Assembly (NCBI GenBank): GCA_052147395.1
Contig: JBKQKS010000203.1
Location: 1 to 12,752 of the forward strand
From: Roseiarcus sp052147395
Lineage (GTDB): Bacteria; Pseudomonadota; Alphaproteobacteria; Rhizobiales; Beijerinckiaceae
Length of the DNA stretch: 12,752 nucleotides
Direction: 5' to 3'
Shown: piece by piece, positions 1 through 4,968 of the stretch
Position numbering within the stretch: the first letter of the stretch is position 1
Layout of the letters: each line of letters opens with the position of its first letter
Notes under the pieces: model-generated
Told to the model about the DNA's origin: nothing
Database searches by the model: none
Seen by the model: only the letters and a program-made list of their open reading frames with translations
Program-made: the position numbers and the translations under genes

Positions 1-231
1 GGCCTCGATCCGCTCAATGTCGCCAACGAAGGCAAGCTGGTCGCAATTGTCGCGCCGGACGTCGCCGACGCCGTGCTCGCCGCGATGAAGGCGGATCCGC
101 TCGGCGCGCGCTCGGCGGCGATCGGCCGCGTCGTCGAGGACGCCAACCGCTTCGTCGAGATGCGCACGGCGTTCGGCGGCGGCCGCATCGTCGACTGGCT
201 CGCCGGCGAACAACTGCCGCGCATTTGCTAG
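1..231 (+). CDS. hypE: HypE, C-terminal end (hydrogenase maturation carbamoyl dehydratase), partial
   Basis: Only the last 76 codons are inside the window, open from base 1 and ending at a TAG. The peptide begins GLDPLNVANEGKLVAIV and ends GEQLPRIC. The block DPLxxANEGKLVA and the terminal PRIC are hallmarks of HypE. In this family the C-terminal cysteine receives a carbamoyl group from HypF, and HypE dehydrates it to a thiocyanate that becomes a cyanide ligand of the NiFe centre. The terminal cysteine is present here, so the visible part looks functional. The rest of the gene, and probably other hyp genes, should lie to the left. No other hydrogenase gene is visible. The identification is by remembered family motifs, not by a search. 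Confidence 0.93.
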   Translation, partial: GLDPLNVANEGKLVAIVAPDVADAVLAAMKADPLGARSAAIGRVVEDANRFVEMRTAFGGGRIVDWLAGEQLPRIC

Positions 232-256
232 CGCGGCTTCCAATCAAAACGACGCC

Positions 257-376
257 CCGTCATTGTGAGGAGCGAAGCGACGAAGCAATCCATCGCTGGG
301 GCCGTGCCGTCACTGGCAGAACGGGAAGCGTACAGTCCTACGCCCTGGATTGCTTCGCTCGCGCTCGCAATGACGG
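257..376. repeat. REP/MITE-like palindromic repeat downstream of hypE
   Basis: The left arm (about 257-293, containing GAGCGAAGCGACGAAGCAAT) and the right arm (about 346-376, containing ATTGCTTCGCTCGCGCTCGC) are imperfect reverse complements separated by about 52 bp. The outer ends read CGTCATTG and CAATGACG. The arms match a widely dispersed bacterial palindrome known for generating false ORFs with peptides such as HCEERSDEAI, and exactly that peptide appears when the plus strand is translated here. The element lies 26 bp past the hypE stop and could form a large stem-loop in the hypE transcript, possibly stabilising or ending it. That role is inferred. Confidence 0.8.
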
Positions 377-485
377 TGCTGATTCGCATCGAACCGAAAG
401 CGCTCGAGCGTCAGACGCTAACGCCTAGCGCCCGTCCGGGAACATCGCAAAAAGGGCGGATTACGACCGCTCGAATTAATGCTTT

Positions 486-515
486 GACGGGCGTGTCACC
501 GTAATGCCGTAATGC
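486..515 (+). repeat. Left arm of an imperfect inverted repeat flanking the lipoprotein gene
   Basis: The sequence GACGGGCGTGTCACCGTAAT followed by GCCGTAATGC is matched in reverse orientation at 1105-1136. The identical core is GTCACCGTAAT, with ACGGGC before it and CGTAAT after it also shared. Nothing nearby looks like a transposase. The stretch from here to the lipoprotein stop at 579 has no gene; CGTAAT-like units recur in it (NNCGTAATG, CATAATG). Confidence 0.5.
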
Positions 516-578
516 GTATTGCCATAATGCCTGGATTGAAACCTCGCCGGCTGCTGTGCATTTCGTGCTGAGAGCGCG

Positions 579-1007
579 CTAAGGTTGCACACAATTTTGG
601 ACGGCAAACGCGCATTGCTCGCCTTGAGTTAGCAACCCCCCGGTCGGACCAGAGTAATTGACTTCGCTCACTGCGTTTTTGGACATTACAATGTTGACTT
701 TGCAGAAGCGTTGCTCAGTAACCCCGAAGCCGCTGGCAAAGCCGTTCCCCCCGGAAGCGAATACGGAACCAACAGTTTGGCCGTTCCCGGACTGGTATGA
801 CCACACCTCCGTCTGGCCAACCGTCATGCGATCTGCCGGCGGCCCCATACAAGCCAGGACTTTCTCGTCAGAAAGGCCGATCATTTGTTCCTTTGCACTT
901 CGCGCCGTTTCAGCGCGCTGAATAGCACACCCTCCTAAAAGTACAGGCAAGACAATGACCAACGCCATAAAGGCCAGGGTACCAAAGGAATTTTCCACCG
1001 AGCCCAA
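579..1007 (-). CDS. Putative small lipoprotein of unknown function
   Basis: 142 codons from a TTG preceded by AGGGG at a 6-nt gap; an internal ATG at 968 (residue 14) is the alternative start. The N-terminus is a hydrophobic stretch, LAFMALVIVLPVLLGGC, ending in a lipobox (L-G-G-C), so cleavage would leave Cys27 as the lipidated residue. The usual basic residues before the hydrophobic core are missing, which is a weakness of the signal call. The mature part has DEKVLACMGPPADRM and EVWSYQSGNG, a pattern seen in small outer-membrane lipoproteins of the SmpA/BamE-like type, then a glycine-rich segment and four cysteines (C51, C102, C132, C138). Base composition is clearly lower in GC than in the flanking genes, and the gene sits between inverted repeats, which suggests acquisition. 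Family assignment is uncertain. Confidence 0.6.
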   Translation of the reverse strand: MGSVENSFGTLAFMALVIVLPVLLGGCAIQRAETARSAKEQMIGLSDEKVLACMGPPADRMTVGQTEVWSYQSGNGQTVGSVFASGGNGFASGFGVTEQRFCKVNIVMSKNAVSEVNYSGPTGGLLTQGEQCAFAVQNCVQP

Positions 1008-1104
1008 ATTCCACCCCTGTTTTGGTCCAAACCTAACATACGTTGGGGCCGAGTCAATTGCGGCAACGCTCGCGTGTCAAGCGACATCCGAAACTGCCCC
1101 CTTG

Positions 1105-1136
1105 GTAAATTACGAATTACGGTGACGTGCCCGTGA
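1105..1136 (-). repeat. Right arm of an imperfect inverted repeat; overlaps the 3' end of the truncated toxin gene
   Basis: Read on the minus strand it gives ACGGGCACGTCACCGTAAT then TCGTAATTTACC, matching the left arm at 486-515. It supplies the stop codon (TAA at 1117-1119) of the toxin ORF, so the toxin reading frame ends within this repeat. Beyond it, up to the lipoprotein gene start, there is about 100 bp with no gene. Confidence 0.5.
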
Positions 1137-1476
1137 CGGCGAAACCGCGCCGGCGGGCAGCCGCGACGCCATCCCGATCGTCGATCAGCAACAGGTCGGC
1201 CCTGGTCGCCAGGGCAAGCGCAATGGCGTCACGTTCGCCGGCGTCGAGCGCCGCCAAGTCCTCCGCGCCGCGCTCGTCTTCGACCGGATGGATTTCGAGC
1301 CAGGGCAGCGGGGCGCCGATCCAGGCGCGAACGGCCTCAGGCGCACGGATGTGCGCGAGCTCGTCACGCACGCGCTCCGGAATGAGGACTCCGGGGAACA
1401 GGCGGCTCAGAAGCGCGATGTCGCCCGTCAGCACGAGGTAATGAAGCGGCCCCGCGTCGGCGACGACGAGCCTCAT
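1117..1476 (-). pseudogene. PIN-domain (DUF3368-like) toxin, C-terminally truncated
   Basis: 119 codons from an ATG 6 nt after the stop of the UPF0175 gene. It starts MRLVVADAGPLHYLVL and carries the acidic residues expected of a PIN RNase fold: Asp7 (ADAGPL), Asp38/Glu39 (VRDEL), Asp83 (AGERDAIALA) and Asp99-Asp100 (LLIDDR). The order UPF0175 then DUF3368 PIN protein is a recurrent type II toxin-antitoxin layout, the PIN protein being the presumed RNase toxin. Family members continue after the motif AVTGT for some 35-40 residues (a helix ending in a TNFR-like motif); here the frame reads AVTGTSP and stops inside an inverted repeat. The missing part was looked for on the minus strand beyond the lipoprotein segment (380-492) and not recognised. 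It may be inactive, although all the catalytic residues remain. Confidence 0.75.
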
Positions 1477-1482
1477 GCGCTC

Positions 1483-1743
1483 TCAAAGGCCGAGGCGTTG
1501 CAGGTCGGCCCGATCGCGGTCCAGATCGCTGGCGCCGTAGGAACCGCTGACGCCATGGGCGACCAGGAACGCATCGAGTTCTGCGCGCGTAGCGGACCCC
1601 AGGAGGCGTTGCAATTCCGGGCGGGTCAACCGCTCGCGCCGAAATTCGTCGAGCGCGAGCGCTTCGAGGGCGCGCCGCTCCATCTCGTCCGTCGAGGCGA
1701 AGCGAGAAGCAAGCTCGTCAGGGATCTGCAAAACCAAGTTCAT
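1483..1743 (-). CDS. UPF0175 family antitoxin
   Basis: 86 aa, starting MNLVLQIPDELASRF and ending DRADLQRLGL. The segments RRALEALALDEFRRERLT and LQRLLGSATRAELDAFLVAHGV follow the UPF0175 pattern, in which a putative helix-turn-helix region is followed by the A-ELDAFL-HGV motif. These proteins are found directly upstream of PIN-domain proteins and are taken to be the antitoxins and autorepressors of the pair. It appears complete, of normal length, and is co-transcribed with the truncated toxin (6-nt gap). A near-palindrome abuts its start codon. Functional assignment rests on family context; specificity is unknown. Confidence 0.8.
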   Translation of the reverse strand: MNLVLQIPDELASRFASTDEMERRALEALALDEFRRERLTRPELQRLLGSATRAELDAFLVAHGVSGSYGASDLDRDRADLQRLGL

Positions 1744-1757
1744 GGTTGCATGCTACC
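1744..1757. promoter_or_regulatory. Candidate operator: near-palindrome abutting the antitoxin start
   Basis: GGTTGCATGCTACC is a 14-bp near-palindrome (12 of 14 positions symmetric, with a perfect GCATGC centre) immediately before the antitoxin start codon. Toxin-antitoxin operons are usually autoregulated through such sites, so this is a candidate binding site for the antitoxin. No convincing promoter was identified beside it. Confidence 0.35.
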
Positions 1758-2074
1758 TCAGCCAGGCGCTGTTAGCCAAGAATTTGTAGCGGACCATGGC
1801 AAGGTCGCCTGCAGCAACGCGCCGGCATGGTCGAAGAGAGCCGGCTGGCGCGCAATTTCCGCTCCGGGTCGGTTCCAGTCGTTGGGCGGCCGGGCGCCAA
1901 AGGGAGGGGAGAAGGAACCGGCGGCGCGCCTTGCCAGCGCTTCCTCGAAAGAGTCGCAGGCGTCCCTTTCCGCCGACGGGCGCGCATCGTCGACGGCGCT
2001 CCCGCGGGCGCTTGCCGACCGCGGCTCCCGGCGCCACATTCGCCCGACAACGACATGCCCTCGGAAACGCCCCG
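1758..2074. other. Gene-free stretch between the TA module and the acyl-CoA synthetase
   Basis: About 317 bp between two divergent genes. Several open frames cross it on both strands, including a 93-codon in-frame upstream extension of the synthetase frame. None shows recognisable protein features; they are arginine- and alanine-rich, as expected of chance frames in high-GC DNA. It should hold both divergent promoters, but I saw no clear -35/-10 pair. Confidence 0.5.
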
Positions 2075-3634
2075 ATGACCTCGCTCGCCCGCCGCCAGAC
2101 ACTCGCCGATCTGCTGCGCCGCAGCGCCGCGCGGAGCCCCGAAAAACTCGCCATCGTCTGTGGCCGCACGCGCTGGAGCTACGGCGAGTTCGACGCGCTG
2201 GTCTCCCGGCTCGCGGCGGGGCTCGCCGACGAGGGGGTGATGAAGGGCGATCGCGTCGCGATCCTGGCGCGCAATTCGCACGCCTTCGCGGCTTTGCGTT
2301 TCGCGCTGGCGCGGCTCGGCGCGGTGCTGGTTCCGATCAACTTCATGCTGCGCGCCGAAGAGGTCGGGTTCATCCTCAACCACGCCGGGGCGCGGCTCAT
2401 CGCCACCGACAGCGCCATGGCGCCGACTGCGCGCGCCGCGCGCGAGCACGCGCCCGAGGTCGCGAAGCTCGTCTGGCTACCCTCGGAGGACGAGAGCCAG
2501 AAACAGGCCGATATGCTCGACTTCGACGCGCTCGCCGCGACCACCGGCGCGCCGCCGGAGGTCGAGCTCGCCGAGACCGATCTCGCCCAGATCGTCTACA
2601 CCAGCGGCACGGAATCGGCGCCCAAGGGCGCGATGCTGAGCCATGACGCAGTGATCTGGCAGTACGTGAGCTGCGTGGTCGACGCCTCCATTTCCGGGCG
2701 CGATCTGATGCTGCACGCGCTGCCGCTCTATCATTGCGCGCAGCTCGACGTGTTCCTGGGGCCATCGATCTATGTCGGCGCGACCAACGTGATCACCGCG
2801 CGGCCGACGCCAGAAAACCTGCTGCCGCTCATCGAGACTTTTCGCATCACCTCGTTCTTCGCTCCGCCGACGGTGTGGATCTCGCTGCTGCGCTCGCCTT
2901 TGTTCGACGGCGCCGATCTGTCGAGCCTCGCCAAGGGCTATTACGGCGCTTCGATCATGCCGGTCGAAGTGTTACGCGAGCTCGCGCGACGGCTGCCGAA
3001 CGTACGGCTGTGGAATCTGTACGGGCAGACAGAGATCGCGCCGCTGGCGACGATGCTGGCGCCCGAGGACCAGTTGCGCAAGGCCGGTTCCGCCGGCCGC
3101 CCGGTCCTCAACGTCGAGACGCGCGTCGTCGACCTCGGGATGCGCGAGGTGAAGGCAGGCGAGGTCGGTGAGATCGTGCATCGCTCGCCGCATCTGATGA
3201 GCGGCTATTTCCGCAACGAGGAGCGCACGGCGATCGCCTTCGCGGGCGGGTGGTTCCATTCCGGCGATCTCGCGACGATCGACGACGAGGGCTACATCAC
3301 CGTCGTCGACCGCAAGAAGGACATGATCAAGACCGGCGGCGAAAACGTCGCCAGCCGCGAGGTCGAGGAGGCGCTCTATCGGATGCCGGCGATCTCGGAG
3401 ATCGCGGTGATCGGCGTGCCGCATCCGCACTGGGTGGAGGCCGTCGTCGCCGTCGTGGTGCTGAAGGCCGGACATGCGGCGACGGAAGACGAGGTGCTGG
3501 CCTATGCGCATCGGCGGCTCGCCTCGTTCAAGACGCCCAAGCGCGTGGTGTTCGCCGGGACGCTGCCGAAGAACCCGAGCGGCAAGCTCCTGAAACGCCA
3601 GTTGCGCGATCTTTACGCCGGGTTGTTCCGGTAG
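2075..3634 (+). CDS. AMP-forming acyl-CoA synthetase (FadD-like, ANL superfamily)
   Basis: 519 aa from ATG 2075 (weak CGGAAA upstream). It would activate a fatty or other carboxylic acid to its acyl-CoA through an acyl-adenylate, in the cytosol or at the membrane face. Visible ANL motifs in order: the phosphate-binding loop YTSGTESAPKG (175-185), YGQTE (316-320), SGDLA (396-400), the hinge VDRKKDMIKTGGENV (411-425), and PKNPSGKLLKR (499-508 region) with Lys504 as the expected adenylation lysine. The start was placed where the family N-terminus begins (TLADLLRRSAARSPEKLAIV), since the upstream open frame has no family similarity. Loop residues ESAPKG replace the more common TGxPKG; I recall this variant from related synthetases. 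Substrate cannot be read from the sequence. It converges with the next gene, leaving 9 bp between stops. Confidence 0.9.
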   Translation: MTSLARRQTLADLLRRSAARSPEKLAIVCGRTRWSYGEFDALVSRLAAGLADEGVMKGDRVAILARNSHAFAALRFALARLGAVLVPINFMLRAEEVGFILNHAGARLIATDSAMAPTARAAREHAPEVAKLVWLPSEDESQKQADMLDFDALAATTGAPPEVELAETDLAQIVYTSGTESAPKGAMLSHDAVIWQYVSCVVDASISGRDLMLHALPLYHCAQLDVFLGPSIYVGATNVITARPTPENLLPLIETFRITSFFAPPTVWISLLRSPLFDGADLSSLAKGYYGASIMPVEVLRELARRLPNVRLWNLYGQTEIAPLATMLAPEDQLRKAGSAGRPVLNVETRVVDLGMREVKAGEVGEIVHRSPHLMSGYFRNEERTAIAFAGGWFHSGDLATIDDEGYITVVDRKKDMIKTGGENVASREVEEALYRMPAISEIAVIGVPHPHWVEAVVAVVVLKAGHAATEDEVLAYAHRRLASFKTPKRVVFAGTLPKNPSGKLLKRQLRDLYAGLFR

Positions 3635-3643
3635 CCGCCGACC

Positions 3644-4165
3644 TCAGCCCTCGTCGGTCAGCGAAATATCCGCCATCATCTCGCCCGCGAGTTTTTCCAG
3701 CCGCCGCCTGAGTTCGTCGTGCGCCAGGGACTCCGGCGTACGGAGCCTGGCGCGGGCGCGGAACATCGGGTGGCCGGTGAAGGCGGCGGCGATGAGATCG
3801 CTCTCGAATTCCTCGATGTTGACGCCGAGCGACGAGATCGTCTCCGTCACCTCGCGCACGATTCCGGGCCGGTCGAGGCCGATGAGCTCCAGCGTCACCA
3901 AGGCGCGCCTGTCCTCGGGCGCCGCGGCGCTCGACTGGATCGTGACCCTGAGCCCTTCGGTCTCGAGCGCGCCGAGCGCCGCCGTGAGCGCCGCGATCCG
4001 GTCTTGCGGCGCCTCGACGCGCACGATGCCGGCGAATTCGCCGGCGAGCCGGGCGAGCCGGCTCTCCATCCACGCCCCGCCCCCGGCCGCGACGCGGTTC
4101 GCGATGGCTTTGACCAGCCCCGGCCGATCGCGGCCGATGAAGGTCATGACGAGCGAGGTGGGCAT
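3644..4165 (-). CDS. Two-ACT-domain protein, GcvR-like (glycine cleavage system regulator family)
   Basis: 173 aa with two tandem ACT domains. The first (about residues 4-75) contains GRDRPGLVKAIANRVAAGGG; the second (about 89-165) contains GLDRPGIVREVTETISSLGV and NIEEFESDL. The repeated DRPG(L/I)V motif starting helix 1 of each domain is typical. E. coli GcvR has this layout, binds glycine and antagonises GcvA; here no GcvA or gcv gene is visible, so the glycine-cleavage role is only by family. The start ATG has GGAG 7 nt upstream and a perfect TATAAT-type -10 26 bp upstream. It is divergent from the antitoxin gene and convergent with the acyl-CoA synthetase. Confidence 0.82.
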   Translation of the reverse strand: MPTSLVMTFIGRDRPGLVKAIANRVAAGGGAWMESRLARLAGEFAGIVRVEAPQDRIAALTAALGALETEGLRVTIQSSAAAPEDRRALVTLELIGLDRPGIVREVTETISSLGVNIEEFESDLIAAAFTGHPMFRARARLRTPESLAHDELRRRLEKLAGEMMADISLTDEG

Positions 4166-4191
4166 GGCGGAGCTCCGGGACCGACGAGGAC

Positions 4192-4197
4192 ATTATA
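4192..4197 (-). promoter_or_regulatory. Candidate -10 box for the GcvR-like gene
   Basis: On the minus strand this reads TATAAT, a perfect sigma70-type -10, ending 26 bp before the ATG at 4165. That would give a leader of about 20 nt containing GGAG. A -35 at the standard spacing (ACGACT) is weak. A perfect 8-bp palindrome, TTCGCGAA (4208-4215), lies between the -10 and the candidate -35 region; its role is unknown. Confidence 0.4.
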
Positions 4198-4255
4198 AGC
4201 CGTTCGTTTCGCGAAGTCGTTGGCGGCGTCCCTTCCAACATGATAATTGGTCGCT

Positions 4256-4579
4256 ATGACCAGAAGCGCAAAAACGCGCGACACGACTGCGCGGCCGCCC
4301 GGCCACTGGCCGTTGCAGGACCCGAAGGCGCACTTCAGCGAACTCGTCCGCCGCGCGAGCCGCGACGGTCCGCAGCATGTGACCGTGCGCGGGCGCGAGG
4401 AAGTAGTCGTAGTGTCTGCCGAGGAGTTTCGCCGACTCACGGGCGGGCGCTCCGGCAAGGACCTCATCGAAGCGCTGCAGTCCTGTCCCCATCCGGATTT
4501 CGCAATCGAGCCCGCGCACGAATTGTCGCCCGTCAGAGACGTCGAACCTCGAGTGGCTGGCTCATCGACACGAACCTAG
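4256..4579 (+). CDS. Phd/YefM family type II antitoxin, with read-through C-terminus
   Basis: 107 aa from ATG 4256; a TTG three codons earlier is possible. The core WPLQDPKAHFSELVRRAS then GPQHVTVRGREEVVVVSAEEF RRL is the Phd/YefM DNA-binding and dimerisation fold. The C-terminal segment SGKDLIEALQSCPHPDFAIEP is the toxin-wrapping region, and SPVRDVE matches the usual end of these proteins. Normally the gene stops just after this, overlapping the vapC start; here the stop is lost and the frame reads on for about ten more residues (PRVAGSSTRT) through the remains of vapC in another frame. The antitoxin may still bind DNA. It now has no intact toxin partner in this window. Confidence 0.8.
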   Translation: MTRSAKTRDTTARPPGHWPLQDPKAHFSELVRRASRDGPQHVTVRGREEVVVVSAEEFRRLTGGRSGKDLIEALQSCPHPDFAIEPAHELSPVRDVEPRVAGSSTRT

Positions 4580-4593
4580 GCGACGCGGCGTAA
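4549..4593 (+). pseudogene. Relic of vapC toxin (N-terminal stump only)
   Basis: In the frame +2 relative to the antitoxin, the codons read S-SGWLIDTN-LGDAA then TAA. SGWLIDTN is the start of VapC PIN toxins paired with this antitoxin type (usually M-SGWLLDTNVLSEL), including the first catalytic aspartate in DTN. The expected ATG position reads TCG, and after DTN the family sequence is lost, so neither start nor body of the toxin survives. The sequence following (4594-4640) shows no further vapC similarity by eye, which is best explained by a deletion. Confidence 0.7.
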
Positions 4594-4641
4594 TACGCAT
4601 TCCGGGCGATCCACTGGGGACGGACGCGAAGCTGCGATATT

Positions 4642-4841
4642 AGCGCCTTCTCCCCTTGCGGGACTCCGGCGGCGCCTTGCGCCTCGGGGTGGCCGAAGGC
4701 CGGACGAGTTTCCATGCGCTTTTGCGCGCCTTGATGCATGAAAGACCGCCAACTGTAGCCGCGGTCGTTGACCGCGGCTGCCGGGGTCAGCGACCCCGGC
4801 TACAAGGTTGCCTTTCAGGAGAGGGGGGAGAAGGGGGCGCT
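4642..4841. repeat. Larger inverted-repeat-bounded unit enclosing palindromic repeat copy 1
   Basis: AGCGCCTTCTCCCC at 4642-4655 is matched in reverse complement near 4823-4841 (GGGGAGAAGGGGGCGCT, with a 3-bp insertion). The two ends enclose about 200 bp centred on the 51-bp palindromic core. The gene-free interval 4594-4968 contains this unit; outside it (4842-4968) I see nothing recognisable. The larger unit is not evident around copy 2, so its ends may be accidental. Confidence 0.35.
4689..4818 (+). repeat. 130-bp palindromic dispersed repeat, copy 1 (core 4754-4804)
   Basis: A 51-bp core begins TGTAGCCGCGGTC and ends GACCCCGGCTACA. It contains two 8-bp-stem hairpins, CCGCGGTC-GTT-GACCGCGG and CCGGGGTC-AGC-GACCCCGG, and the whole core is also a near-perfect palindrome bounded by TGTAGCC/GGCTACA. 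Outside the core are TGAAAG on the left and CTTTCA on the right, then ATGCATGAAAG and, about 40 bp further left, GGTGGCCGAAGGCCGGA. All of these are found again, in the opposite orientation, in copy 2 at 9769-9897. No gene is encoded; open frames across it are an artefact. Confidence 0.85.
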
Positions 4842-4968
4842 GCGCGTCAGCGGCGCGCGAATTGATCAACTGGAAACCTTATGATTCAGTAGCTTCGTCG
4901 CGTCGCCATAGTTTCCGAGGGGCCGGACGAAACGCCGTGCTACGTCAGGCGCCGACATTGCCTTCCCC

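Noticed and set aside
257..376. CRISPR array or tandem repeats in the window
   Set aside because: The repeats seen are inverted pairs or dispersed singles; nowhere are there regularly spaced direct repeats with unique spacers.
225..504. Two overlapping plus-strand ORFs (67 and 79 codons) containing HCEERSDEAI-like peptides
   Set aside because: They are translations of the palindromic repeat; this peptide is a well-known annotation artefact of such repeats.
1796..2074. A 93-codon N-terminal extension of the acyl-CoA synthetase frame
   Set aside because: The extension is arginine-rich and unlike the family; the known family N-terminus starts right after ATG 2075.
1288..2646. A 452-codon plus-strand ORF running through the TA module and into the acyl-CoA synthetase
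   Set aside because: It is antisense to the toxin and antitoxin genes and out of frame with the synthetase; its arginine- and alanine-rich sequence has no family features.
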